64,000 bases of DNA from Arthrobacter sp. Bi83 (GCF_918698095.1 NZ_CAKKLY010000028.1:1-64000); one strand, 5' to 3'; counted from the first letter of the stretch, positions 34,297 to 43,396 are shown. Numbers and translations are program-made. The notes: generated by a model from the sequence alone, not told the origin.

Positions 34297-34614
34297 CTAG
34301 GGAGCGTCCGAAGCCTCGCCCGTGTCCTCCCACATGACGTCAAGGTTGCGGAAGACCGGTGGTCCGTCACACAGCGCCGCCATCTTCGCGGCGAAGTCGG
34401 ACGTTTCCGGCCGGTTGGAGTTTTCCATGGCCGACTCGTAGGAATCGAATTCGACGATGGTGAAGTAGGTCCCCGGCCGGTCGCGGTCCGCGGTGGCCAC
34501 GATGCGACGGAACGTGGGGTCAGTCGCTCCCTCGGTCCTTGACGGACGGCCCAATTCTTCAATCTCCTTGATGCGGGAACTTTGGAATTCGATGATCTGC
34601 ACAAACCCGGCCAT
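34297..34614 (-). CDS. ABM-fold (dimeric alpha-beta barrel) small protein
   Basis: A 105-residue protein with the layout of antibiotic-biosynthesis-monooxygenase/EthD-like ferredoxin folds: strand (AGFVQIIEFQS), helix (RIKEIEELGRPSR), strand (RRIVATADRDRPGTYFTIVEFDS), helix (SYESAMENSNRPETSDFAAKMAAL) and a final strand (PVFRNLDVMWED). The RBS is AAGGAG. It lies 31 bases upstream of the phosphotransferase-like gene in the same direction, so a shared pathway is possible. No catalytic residues can be named. Confidence 0.78.
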   Translation of the reverse strand: MAGFVQIIEFQSSRIKEIEELGRPSRTEGATDPTFRRIVATADRDRPGTYFTIVEFDSYESAMENSNRPETSDFAAKMAALCDGPPVFRNLDVMWEDTGEASDAP

Positions 34615-34700
34615 GACGGCTCCTTGAGGGGCGGTGGATGCTGATGCCGATCACGCTAGACCCCGGCCCGCGGCCATGCAATAGCCGGAGCGGGTCCGTC

Positions 34701-35756
34701 TTATGGAGTCAGCAGCACCTTGATGGCCCGGCGTTCGTCCATTGCCTTGTAGGCCTCGGCTGCTTCCTCGAGCGGCATTTCGACGTCGAACACCCGGCCC
34801 GGGTTGATGGTCCCGGCCAGCACGTCTGCCAGCAGTTCCGGGATATATGTACGGGCGGGAGCCATCCCGCCTGCCACGGTGATGTTCCTATCGAACAGAT
34901 AGCGCAGCGGAATCTCGGCGCCGCCGGTCGGTACCCCGACGAACCCCAGGGCGCCGCCTGGACGGACCGAATGCAGGGCCTGTTCCATGGACTCCTTGGT
35001 CCCCACGCACTCCAGCACCGAGTCCGCGAGGACGCCGCCGAGCAGCTCACGGACCTTCGCCACGCCGTTGTCGCCGCGTTCTTCCACGATGTCCGTGGCG
35101 CCAAACTCGCGGGCGATGGCCTGCCGGTCAGCGTGGCGCGACATCGCGATGATCCGCTCGGCACCCAAGCGCCTGGCTGCCAAGACACCGCACAGCCCCA
35201 CGGCGCCGTCGCCCACCACCACAACGGTCCGGCCGGGCGAGACCTGGGCGCTGAGGGCGGCGTGGTGGCCGGTGGCCATGACGTCGGACAGCGTCAGGAG
35301 GTTCTTCCGGAGCGCATCGTCTGGGTCGCCGACGTCGGGCACCCTGACCAGGGTGGACTCGGCAAGGGGGACACGCACTGCCTGGCCCTGGCCGCCGTCG
35401 ATCCTTAATCCTGCATCGTCCTTGCCGCCCCAGCCGGCGAGCCGGTCGCAGGCGACTGTGACGCCGTTCAGGCACTGCGGGCACTCGCCGCAGCTCACCA
35501 CGAACGGGGCTATCACGAAGTCGCCCTCGTTGAGAGCCTTCACATCATCGCCGACGCTCTCCACCACGCCGATGAATTCGTGACCTATGGCGGAGGGTGC
35601 GTGGGTTGGCTTCACGCCGCGGTACGGCCACAGGTCTGAGCCGCACACACATGCTGCAGTCACCTTGACCACCGCGTCCGTGGGGAGCTGGACGGACGGA
35701 TAGTCCCGGTCCTCCACCCTGATGTCTCCGGGGCCGTGGATAATGGTGGCGCGCAT
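34701..35756 (-). CDS. Zinc-dependent alcohol dehydrogenase family protein
   Basis: A 351-residue medium-chain dehydrogenase/reductase oxidising an alcohol with NAD(P)+. The catalytic zinc site is CGSD (Cys) and GHEFIG (His, Glu). The structural zinc loop has all four Cys (CGECPQC and TVAC). The Rossmann motif is VVVVGDGAVGLCGVLAARRLGA, followed by SRHADR, a basic residue suggesting NADPH or mixed use. It begins MRATIIHGPGDIRVEDRDYP, as in the IMPDH-like zinc ADH group. It is unlinked to its neighbours by overlap. The substrate is unknown. Confidence 0.92.
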   Translation of the reverse strand: MRATIIHGPGDIRVEDRDYPSVQLPTDAVVKVTAACVCGSDLWPYRGVKPTHAPSAIGHEFIGVVESVGDDVKALNEGDFVIAPFVVSCGECPQCLNGVTVACDRLAGWGGKDDAGLRIDGGQGQAVRVPLAESTLVRVPDVGDPDDALRKNLLTLSDVMATGHHAALSAQVSPGRTVVVVGDGAVGLCGVLAARRLGAERIIAMSRHADRQAIAREFGATDIVEERGDNGVAKVRELLGGVLADSVLECVGTKESMEQALHSVRPGGALGFVGVPTGGAEIPLRYLFDRNITVAGGMAPARTYIPELLADVLAGTINPGRVFDVEMPLEEAAEAYKAMDERRAIKVLLTP

Positions 35757-35827
35757 GGCTGCTCCTGTCGGAAGGTGGGCGTGACCTGAACGAGTGTAAA
35801 CCCCGCACGCGTACGAGGCGGCCCAGC

Positions 35828-36454
35828 CTAGCGCATGCCCTCCCGGCGGATGGCGGTGGCGATGGCTGCTGCCCGCGTTTCCACTCCGAGCTTGGCGTAA
35901 ATGTGGGCCAGGTGGGTTTTGACCGTGGCCTCGGAGATGAAGAGCCGCTGGCCGAGTTCGCGGTTGCTAAGCCCCTCGGTGAGGAGGCTCAGCAGCTCGG
36001 CTTCGCGCGGGGTCAGGACCTCGCCGGGATTGCGCAGCTGCTGGAACAGCCGGGAGGCCACCGGGGCGCTCATCACGCTCCTGCCCTGCACGGCACCCCG
36101 GATGGCGGCGAAAATCTCCTCCGGTGCGGCGTCCTTGAGCAGGTAGCCCATGGCGCCGGCGTCCACCGCGCGGACGATGTCGGCGTCGGAATCGTATGTG
36201 GTGAACACGAGCACCGCCTGCCGCCTATTGCATTCGCGGATCCTCCGGATGGCTTCGATGCCGTCCATGCCGGCGCCCATGGCCAGGTCCATGACCACTA
36301 CAGCAGGGGAATGTTCCTCTACCTTCGCCAAGGCTTCTTCGCCTGATGCGGCCTCGGCCACGACGTCGATGTCCGGCTGGGTTCCCAGCAGCGCCTTGAG
36401 CCCGCTCCGGACCACGAGGTGATCGTCAGCGAGGAGGACGGTGATGGCGCTCAT
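35828..36454 (-). CDS. NarL/LuxR-type response regulator (SenR-like)
   Basis: A 208-residue two-component regulator. The receiver domain has acidic pocket DDH, phosphoacceptor Asp56 (VVMDLAMG), Thr/Ser switch (VFTTYDSD) and Lys (YLLKDAAPEE). The C-terminal LuxR HTH is LTPREAELLSLLTEGLSNRELGQRLFISEATVKTHLAHIYAKLGV. The start overlaps the kinase stop by 4 bases. The kinase-regulator pair is divergent from an HbpS-like haem-binding protein gene, the same arrangement as the Streptomyces SenS-SenR-HbpS redox system, so SenR homology is proposed. Confidence 0.93.
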   Translation of the reverse strand: MSAITVLLADDHLVVRSGLKALLGTQPDIDVVAEAASGEEALAKVEEHSPAVVVMDLAMGAGMDGIEAIRRIRECNRRQAVLVFTTYDSDADIVRAVDAGAMGYLLKDAAPEEIFAAIRGAVQGRSVMSAPVASRLFQQLRNPGEVLTPREAELLSLLTEGLSNRELGQRLFISEATVKTHLAHIYAKLGVETRAAAIATAIRREGMR

Positions 36455-37647
36455 GCGTCCTCCCTGGCAGGCAGTTGCGCGGCCACGATGGTCCCTTCCC
36501 CGGGGGTGCTTTCCACCGAGAATACGCCGCCCAGCTGTTCCACCCGCTGCCGCATGGCCCGCAGCCCGTAGCCTCCGGCGTCCGATGGCGGTGCTGCCGC
36601 CGCCGGATCAAAGCCGCCGCCGTCGTCGTAAATGTCCAGGGTGACGGCCTCCGGAAGGAAGCCGAGCGTCAGCGTCGCGTTCGCTGCGGACGCGTGGAGC
36701 TGGATATTGGCTGCCGCGCTCTGAACCACCCTCAGGAGTGTGTGGCGGACGTCCGCGGGAACGGGCCGCCGCTCGCCGGTGACCAGCAGCCGCGCCCCGG
36801 GGACATACTGCGAGGCGGCCTGCAGCAGGGCCTCGGGCAGGGGAGAGGCGTCCAGTCCGGGGGAAGCGAGCTCGTGGACGAGGCTCCGCGTTTCTGACAG
36901 GTTCCGGCGGAGCAGCCCGCTGGCCTGGCTGAGGTCCTGCCGGGACGACGGGGCAGGCCAGGCGCGGTTCGCCGCTTCCAGGAGCAGCAGGCTGCTGGCC
37001 AGGCCCTGCGTGACGGTGTCGTGGATTTCGCGGGACACACGCTCACGCTCGGCAATGGTGCCGGCCCGGCGCTCGCTGGCGGCCAGCTGTCCCTGGGCGA
37101 GCGACACCTCAGCGTGCAGGCGGCGCTGCTCCGCGGCGTCGTGCTCGATGCGGTCGTAGATCAGCGTCAGCATGACGCCGACGGCAAGCGGACCAAGCAG
37201 CATGGCGAGGTCGGTGCCGTCACTGAGCCGGAACAGCCCGACGGCGGTGGCGGCGGCCGTCGCGCCCGCTGCGATGTAGGCCACCGCCCCCCGGAATGCC
37301 GTGCGGCAGAGGAAGAACAGCGCAAACGAACACCACGCGAAGCTGGGCGCGGCAACCACCAAGACCGCCCACACGGCGACGAGGATGAACATCCAGACGG
37401 CCCAGGGACGCCCGCGCTGGGCAAGCACGGCGATGACGGCGTAGAGAACGCAGGCGGCGGCGGCCAGGCCGGGGACCATGAGGTTGTCAGCAGGGCTGTG
37501 CCGCATCACGTAACGCACCACCGACGCCACCAGCAGCACCGCGAAACCCAGGTGGACCGCGGCGTCAATCCTGCCCAGAGGGCCTGATGCCTGGGCTGTC
37601 CGGCCGGGCAGGGTTTCCTGGGGGAGTGCTGGGGCTGAGGAAGGCAT
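36451..37647 (-). CDS. Sensor histidine kinase, HisKA_3 type (SenS-like)
   Basis: A 398-residue membrane kinase. About five membrane helices occupy residues 30-170, then a coiled linker (HDAAEQRRLHAEVSLAQGQLAASERRAG). The dimerisation/phosphorylation helix has REIHDTVTQGLASSLLLLE with His209, and the ATPase domain contains RHTLLRVVQSAAANIQLHASA (N-box, unusual Ser-Ala-Ala-Asn), YDDGGGFDP and GGYGLRAMRQRVEQLGG. The start at 37647 is chosen because the upstream extension is not protein-like. A five-helix sensor next to HbpS matches SenS, which is regulated by the extracellular haem-binding protein. Confidence 0.9.
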   Translation of the reverse strand: MPSSAPALPQETLPGRTAQASGPLGRIDAAVHLGFAVLLVASVVRYVMRHSPADNLMVPGLAAAACVLYAVIAVLAQRGRPWAVWMFILVAVWAVLVVAAPSFAWCSFALFFLCRTAFRGAVAYIAAGATAAATAVGLFRLSDGTDLAMLLGPLAVGVMLTLIYDRIEHDAAEQRRLHAEVSLAQGQLAASERRAGTIAERERVSREIHDTVTQGLASSLLLLEAANRAWPAPSSRQDLSQASGLLRRNLSETRSLVHELASPGLDASPLPEALLQAASQYVPGARLLVTGERRPVPADVRHTLLRVVQSAAANIQLHASAANATLTLGFLPEAVTLDIYDDGGGFDPAAAAPPSDAGGYGLRAMRQRVEQLGGVFSVESTPGEGTIVAAQLPAREDA

Positions 37648-37863
37648 GGCGTCCGGTTCCGGTGGAGGGAGTGCTATCCACCATGCTATTGCCCGCGCCG
37701 TTGCTCGTCCCTCAGCCTTTTGGCTGATCCTGCTGGCTGTTAGGGGGAGCACGGTGCCGACGAAGGCCCGATGTGCGCGTTCGGAGCAGGCGGCACGATG
37801 GAAATGTACCCGATTCCGCTACCGGATTTCAGCTGAGTCTCAGCGCTAAAAAGGAGAACTACC
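37648..37863. other. Divergent promoter region of kinase and HbpS-like genes
   Basis: The region of 216 bases presumably contains the promoters for both divergent units and the SenR-type target site. I could not pick out a convincing inverted repeat. The HbpS-like gene has a strong RBS (AAAAAGGAGAA) at its end. Confidence 0.4.
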
Positions 37864-38457
37864 GTGAAAAAGTCCACCAAGGTTTTTGCCGCCGCCGCGG
37901 CCGGAGCGCTTGTCCTGACGGCCGGTGCGACCGCCGCCGCCAACTCCGGAATCGGTTCCTCGGCGCGGGCGGCTGAGCCGGCTTCGGTGTCCGCCGCCGC
38001 ACGCGCTGCCGTGCCTGCCGCGGACGTCCGGCCAGTGCCAGCTAACGTCGTGGCGCAGAGCCGGATCACCGTCGGCGCCTCGGCCAAGGCGGTGGGCGCG
38101 GCGCTTGCCAAGTGCCAGGCGGACAAGCTGCCCTTCGTCACGGTAGCGCTGGTCGACCGGTTTGGCGCTGTGCAGGCAATCCTCCGGGGCGACAACGCGG
38201 CTGAGCACACCATCGAATCGGCCAAGCGGAAGGCCTATACCGCTGCCGCTTTTGGTGCCCCCACGAGCGAGCTGGCGAAGCGCATCACGGGCAACGGCCC
38301 CAGCATCGCCGACCTTCCCGGCACGCTGTTCCTGCCAGGCGGAGTGCCGCTCAAGGTCAACGGCGTGTCCGTGGCCGGCATCGGCGTGGGCGGCGCCCCG
38401 GAAGGCAAGCTCGACGAAGCCTGCGCGGCAGCGGGTGCCGATGCCATCGCCGGATAG
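37864..38457 (+). CDS. Secreted HbpS/GlcG-like haem-binding protein
   Basis: A 197-residue exported protein. A signal peptide (MKKSTKVFAAAAAGALVLTAGATAAA) precedes an Ala-rich linker and a GlcG/HbpS domain (PF03928) from about residue 65: ITVGASAKAVGAALAKCQAD, FVTVALVDRFGAVQAILRGDNAAEHTIESAKRKAYTAAAFG in two parts, FLPGGVPLKVNGVSVAGIGVGGAPEGKLDEACAAAGADAI. In Streptomyces HbpS binds haem, senses oxidative stress and acts on the kinase SenS. Here a kinase-regulator pair is divergent from it, which supports the same function. A GTG start with a strong RBS. A single Cys lies in the first helix and one in the last. Confidence 0.9.
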   Translation: MKKSTKVFAAAAAGALVLTAGATAAANSGIGSSARAAEPASVSAAARAAVPAADVRPVPANVVAQSRITVGASAKAVGAALAKCQADKLPFVTVALVDRFGAVQAILRGDNAAEHTIESAKRKAYTAAAFGAPTSELAKRITGNGPSIADLPGTLFLPGGVPLKVNGVSVAGIGVGGAPEGKLDEACAAAGADAIAG

Positions 38458-38471
38458 GTTCAGTTCATGAG

Positions 38472-39236
38472 GTGGTTCAAGGCCGCTGGACGGCGCCGGG
38501 ACGGATGTCGGTTGTGAGCGCACTAGCGGCCGTTACCGTGGCAGCAGCAGTGGCAGGATGCAGCGCCGTGGGCGCAGTAGGCACGGCGTCAGACAGCGCT
38601 GCCACCGCCGAACCCAGTGCGCCATCGGCGGCCACCTCGAGTCCGGCCACGCCGCGCCTGGGAACGCCAGGCCCGGCAAAGTCGCAGACTTCCACGCCGA
38701 CAGGGGCCACGGCTTCGCGCCCGGCGCCGCCCCGGGAGGCCCAGGCGGAGCTCGACCGGCGGCTGATCCTTGCAGCCATAGCCTACAATGCGCCGCTGGT
38801 CAAGCAGCTGATCCGGGCCGGCGGTAACGTCAACGCCAAGGACGCGATCCAGGATTCGGCGTTCCTCTACGCCGGAGCTGAAGGGTTCAACGACGTGCTT
38901 CGGCTGACCCTGGCCAACGGTGCGGATGTGTCCAGTACCAACCGCTACGGCGGGACTGCACTCATACCGGCCAGCGAACACGGCCATGTGGACACGGTCC
39001 GGATCCTTATCGCCGCGGGAGTTCCCGTAAACCACGTGAACAACCTCGGCTGGACTGCCATGCAGGAGGCCGTCCTGCTCAACAATGGCGGTCCTAGGCA
39101 ACAGGAAGTGGTCCGGCTGCTCCTGGCGGCCGGCGCCGACCCCTCCATCCGTGACCCCCAGGGCCGGACGGCTTTGGACAATGCGGAGCGCCTGGGCTTT
39201 GCCGACATTGCGGCCCTGATCCGGGGCCGGAGCTAG
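38472..39236 (+). CDS. Ankyrin-repeat lipoprotein
   Basis: A 254-residue exported lipoprotein. The signal peptide has a lipobox (VAGC, Cys about residue 30), and a Ser/Pro/Thr-rich linker leads to four to five ankyrin repeats from about residue 95 (APLVKQLIRAGGNVNAKDAIQ, GFNDVLRLTLANGADVSSTN, GHVDTVRILIAAGVPVNHVN, EVVRLLLAAGADPSIRDPQG). The GTG at 38472 gives a basic N-terminus suitable for export; an ATG 11 codons downstream is the alternative. It follows the HbpS-like gene by 14 bases. Periplasmic ankyrin proteins next to catalases or haem proteins (AnkB of Pseudomonas) protect against peroxide, which is a plausible role here. Confidence 0.87.
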   Translation: MVQGRWTAPGRMSVVSALAAVTVAAAVAGCSAVGAVGTASDSAATAEPSAPSAATSSPATPRLGTPGPAKSQTSTPTGATASRPAPPREAQAELDRRLILAAIAYNAPLVKQLIRAGGNVNAKDAIQDSAFLYAGAEGFNDVLRLTLANGADVSSTNRYGGTALIPASEHGHVDTVRILIAAGVPVNHVNNLGWTAMQEAVLLNNGGPRQQEVVRLLLAAGADPSIRDPQGRTALDNAERLGFADIAALIRGRS

Positions 39237-39254
39237 ATGGCCATGCCCACATCG

Positions 39255-39345
39255 CCGTCCTGACCTTCATTCGGCCGCCACGCAGCCGACACGCGGGTGA
39301 ATTCGCGTGTCGGCGCGGTCTGCGGACAAAAGAAGGTCAGGACGG
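39255..39345. repeat. Nested inverted repeat between convergent genes
   Basis: Outer arms CCGTCCTGACCTTC (39255-39268) and GAAGGTCAGGACGG (39332-39345) are perfect 14-bp complements. Inside lies a second perfect 11-bp stem, GCCGACACGCG (39285-39295) and CGCGTGTCGGC (39304-39314). It sits between the ends of the ankyrin and thiolase genes. It could be a bidirectional terminator or a small palindromic mobile element. Confidence 0.8.
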
Positions 39346-39359
39346 TTCGGCGCCCGGGC

Positions 39360-40552
39360 TTAGACGGCCTCGAGGACGCTGACGTAGTTGGCGATTCCCA
39401 CGCCGCCCATGTTCTGCACCGCTGCCCGGCGGGGGCTGGCCAGCTGCATGTCGCCGGCGGTGCCGGTGAGCTGCATGGCTGCGATGACGTGCTGGGAAAC
39501 GCCCGTCGCGCCCACGGGGTGTCCCTTGGCCTTGAGGCCGCCGGACACATTGACGGGCAGCTTCCCGTCCTTGAACACCCAGCCTTCCTCGATGGCGCGG
39601 ACACCCTGCCCAGGTTCCGTAAGGCCCATTGCTTCGTACATGAGCAGCTCGGCGATGGTGAAGCAGTCATGGACTTCTGCGAAGTCCAGGTCCTCGATCC
39701 CGACGCCGGCCATCGCCAGGGCCCGCTCCCAGGAGACCCGGGTGGCGGCGAAGGCGGTGGGGTCGCGGCGTTCTGCGGGGAAGAAGTCGTTCGCGTGGCC
39801 GAAACCGGCGAGCCGGACCGGGGCAGTGACCCCGGCGGTCGGTGAGACAGACAGCACGACGGCGGCGGCGCCGTCGGACACGGGGGAGCAATCGGTGCGG
39901 CGCAGCGGGTCGGCCACCATCGGGTTCTTGTCCGACACCGTGCGGCAGAACTCCTCGCCGAGGTCTTTGCGGAGCTGGGCATAGGGGTTGTCCACGCCGT
40001 TGCGGTGGTTCTTGGCCGCGATGGTGCCCAGGACGTCGCCGAGGTTCCCGACGCTGGATCCGTAGCGCTTCCCGTAATGCTTGGCCACCTCCGCGAAGAG
40101 CCCGGTGAAACCGGTGGTGGAGGCCTTGCCGGCCATGTCGTAATCCGCCCCCAGCAGCGCCGCACCCACGACGTCCGCCGCCGCATGGGTCATCTTCTCG
40201 GCCCCAATCACAAGCACGGTCTTTGCGGTGCCTGCCAGCAGCGACTTGGTGCCCTGCTGGAACGCGGCCGACCCCGAGGCGCAGGCATTCTCAAGCCGCG
40301 TGGCGGGGACGTTGGCCAGCTGCTCCGAGACCTGCAGCGCGAGCGAGGACGGGAACGCCAGCGGCATCATGCCGGAGTTGAACTGGCCGAGGTAGATCTC
40401 GTCGATCTGGCCGGGTTCGATCCCGGCGTTGCCGATAGCCTCGGTGGCGACCTGAACGATCAGGGATTCAAGGGTCTCGTCCGTCAGCTTGCCGAAGCGG
40501 CTGTGGCCCCAGCCGGTGAGCAGGACGTCCTTGCCGAACTGATCTTTGAGGC

Positions 40553-40556
<4 letters not shown>
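39360..40556 (-). CDS. Thiolase family acetyl-CoA acyltransferase
   Basis: A 398-residue thiolase that splits a 3-ketoacyl-CoA with CoA. The nucleophilic Cys is in [24 protein letters not shown] and [17 protein letters not shown] supply the active-site His residues, and the chain ends [16 protein letters not shown]. The His-Asp-Cys-Phe motif and GGLKAKGHP place it in the SCP2-like/acetyl-CoA acetyltransferase branch without the usual C-terminal CxGGG Cys. The ATG at 40556 overlaps the CoA-transferase B stop by 4 bases. It probably cleaves acetoacetyl-CoA or a longer homologue made by the CoA-transferase. Confidence 0.92.
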
Positions 40557-41239
<683 letters not shown>

Positions 41240-41294
41240 GGGTTTCTCCTTGGGGGTTCAAATTCGGGGGGCTTAAGTGTTCGTTCGCGCTGGG

Positions 41295-42011
41295 TTAGGC
41301 GGGGACGGGCTCGACGCGCGGGCGCACGGTGCGCTGCTCGATGTCCTTGACGCGCTTGCTCGCCTGGACGAGGCGCTGGACGTAGACGCCGGGGGTGACG
41401 ATGTGGTTCGGGTCCAGCTCGCCGGGCTCCACGATCACCTCGGCCTCGGCGATCGTCACGGCGCCGGCGGTGGCCACCACAGGGTTGAAGTTGCGGGCGG
41501 TGAAGCGGTAGATCAGGTTGCCGTCCGTGTCGGCCGTGTGCGCGTGGACCAGTGCGACGTCGGCGCGGATGGCGCGCTCCTGAACGTACGTTTCGCCGTC
41601 GAACTCGGCGAGCGGTTTGCCTTCGGCAACCAGGGTGCCCACGCCGGTTTTGGTGTAGAACGCGGGGATGCCGGCGCCGCCGGCGCGGAGCCGCTCGGCC
41701 AGTGTTCCCTGCGGCGTGAACTCCACCTCCAGCAGGCCGGCCAGGTACTGCTCGGCGAATAGCTTGTTCTCGCCCACGTAGGAGGCGATCACCTTGCGGA
41801 CCTGGCCGGCCTCGATCAGGACACCGAGGCCCTTGCCGTCCACGCCCATGTTGTTGGACACCACCGTCAGGTCGCCGACGCCCGACTCCCGGACGGCCTC
41901 GATCAGGTCTGCCGGGATGCCGCTCAGGCCAAAGCCGCCGACGGCGAGCGTCATGCCGTCCCGGAGCACATCCTGCAAGGCCTCGGCCGCTGCGGATCTA
42001 AGTTTGGACAT
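41295..42011 (-). CDS. 3-oxoacid CoA-transferase subunit A
   Basis: A 238-residue alpha subunit. The class I signature GGFGLSGIPADLIEAV is at residues 24-40, with NNMGVDGKGLGVLIEAGQVRKVIASYVGEN in two parts and the C-terminal VEPGELDPNHIVTPGVYVQRLV. The RBS is GAGGAG. It is the first gene of the transferase-thiolase operon, divergent from the IclR regulator with two palindromes between. Whether the substrate is acetoacetate or 3-oxoadipate is undecided; no other beta-ketoadipate gene is adjacent, so acetoacetate is favoured. Confidence 0.93.
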   Translation of the reverse strand: MSKLRSAAAEALQDVLRDGMTLAVGGFGLSGIPADLIEAVRESGVGDLTVVSNNMGVDGKGLGVLIEAGQVRKVIASYVGENKLFAEQYLAGLLEVEFTPQGTLAERLRAGGAGIPAFYTKTGVGTLVAEGKPLAEFDGETYVQERAIRADVALVHAHTADTDGNLIYRFTARNFNPVVATAGAVTIAEAEVIVEPGELDPNHIVTPGVYVQRLVQASKRVKDIEQRTVRPRVEPVPA

Positions 42012-42110
42012 CGCATCTCCTCATCGAGCTGGGTTGGATCGTTGGGGGTTGGAGCGCGGGGGCTCCAATGGGCTGCTGGCAGACCGTCCCGAAAAATGCT
42101 CGTCGTTTGT

Positions 42111-42123
42111 TCCACTTTGTGGA
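42111..42123. promoter_or_regulatory. IclR-type operator, copy 1
   Basis: TCCACTTTGTGGA, a 13-bp palindrome with arms TCCA/TGGA (TCCAC/GTGGA counting the partly symmetric centre), 100 bases before the CoA-transferase A start. A second copy is near the regulator gene. Confidence 0.6.
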
Positions 42124-42230
42124 CTCAAGCTCTGGATGTTGAGCGTACGGGCGCCCGAGGGGCACTGTCAAGGACAAAATTGTCCCTACATCTGGCCATT
42201 TTTACAGTGTGGACGGTAGTCTTCAAACTA

Positions 42231-42243
42231 TCCACATTATGGA
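42231..42243. promoter_or_regulatory. IclR-type operator, copy 2
   Basis: TCCACATTATGGA shares the TCCAC-N3-TGGA pattern with copy 1 and lies 17 bases before the IclR start, where binding would repress the regulator. A TGTGGA half-site at 42208-42213 is also inverted relative to its TCCACA. Confidence 0.6.
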
Positions 42244-42259
42244 TATACGAAGGAGAGTT

Positions 42260-43042
42260 ATGAACCCGACACCCGTTCAGGGAGCCCAGGTGGTCAGCCG
42301 CATTGCCGGACTGTTGCGCATCGTGGGCCGCAGGCCGGAGGGAAGCTCCCTGGTGGAACTTGTGCGCGAATCCGGCCTCACCCGGCCCACGGTCCACCGC
42401 CTTCTCGCCTCTTTGGCCGCGGAAGGACTCCTGGACCACGATGCCCGGACCGGCAACTGGGTCCTGGGCCCGGAGGTTCTCCTGATGGGATCGGTGGCCT
42501 CCGCCCGGTTCCCGCTGGAGGACATTGCCAGGCCCAGCCTGCGGCGGTTGGCCGAGGAAACAGGCGAGAGCGCCTTCTTCTCCGTCCGAAGGGGCTCCGA
42601 GACCGTCTGCCTGCTGCGCGAGGAAGGAAGCTTCCCCGTGCGCTCGTTCGTGCTGCATGAGGGCGTCAGGTTTCCACTGGGCGTGGCATCGGCAGGCACG
42701 GCCATCCTTGCCTTCCTGCCGGAAAACGAGCAGAAGCAGGTCCTGTCCGGGTGGCCCGTACACGCCGGAAAGTTCGCAGAAGGGCACCCGGAGGCACTGG
42801 TCCGGGCCAACCTGAAGCAAACCCGCCAGCTGGGCTATTCGGTGAACCCCGGTCTGGTGCTGGAAGGCAGCTGGGGAATGGGCGCGGCCGTGTTCGACCA
42901 GGCCAACCGTCCGGCGTGGGCACTGTCCCTGACCGGGATCGAGCCGCGTTTCCGCGAAGACCGGCAGGAGTTCCTGGGCCGGCTCCTCCTCGAAGAGGCA
43001 CACCGGATCTCAGCCCTGCTCCGCACGCCCAGCGCCGGCTGA
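42260..43042 (+). CDS. IclR family transcriptional regulator
   Basis: A 260-residue regulator with an N-terminal winged HTH (SSLVELVRESGLTRPTVHRLLASLAAEGLLDHD) and an IclR effector-binding domain (PSLRRLAEETGESAFFSVRRGSETVCLL, FPLGVASAGTAILAFLP, GYSVNPGLVLEGSWGMGAAVFD). The ATG follows AAGGAGAG. It is divergent from the CoA-transferase/thiolase operon and is the expected regulator of it, acting at the two TCCAC-N3-TGGA palindromes. The effector is probably a keto acid or aromatic catabolite. Confidence 0.92.
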   Translation: MNPTPVQGAQVVSRIAGLLRIVGRRPEGSSLVELVRESGLTRPTVHRLLASLAAEGLLDHDARTGNWVLGPEVLLMGSVASARFPLEDIARPSLRRLAEETGESAFFSVRRGSETVCLLREEGSFPVRSFVLHEGVRFPLGVASAGTAILAFLPENEQKQVLSGWPVHAGKFAEGHPEALVRANLKQTRQLGYSVNPGLVLEGSWGMGAAVFDQANRPAWALSLTGIEPRFREDRQEFLGRLLLEEAHRISALLRTPSAG

Positions 43043-43396
43043 CCACCCTCGGCATCTCGACAATTTCCTCGACGCGGAGCACCATGGGAACTGTATCTGT
43101 AGTCTCGGACCGACCGGCTTCGACCGCACGCCGTCGGCCACGAATCAGGGCTCTGACGGCTCAACAGAACCACAACTTATCCCTTCGAGAACCGGAAAGT
43201 CCCGTGTTGTCGCCTAGTTCGGTGGCGGGTCCGGTTCCGAGGCCTCTTCCCTTCCCTGGGCTGGGCGACAGAGAAAAGCAGAAGGGTCCCGCTGGATCCG
43301 CGCCGCTCTGGCATCGGTCCGGTACCGCAATCTGCGGGCCGGTACCTTCCCGGCCGCACCGCGGCTGCCAACGCCCAGCGTAAAGGAATGAGTCGC
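43043..43396 (+). other. Gene-free leader region of the cupredoxin gene
   Basis: 354 bases without a supported gene. A GGTACC at 43321 and another at 43341 can pair around a short GC stem, giving a structured leader about 50 bases before the cupredoxin start. I recognised no riboswitch class or promoter. Confidence 0.4.
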
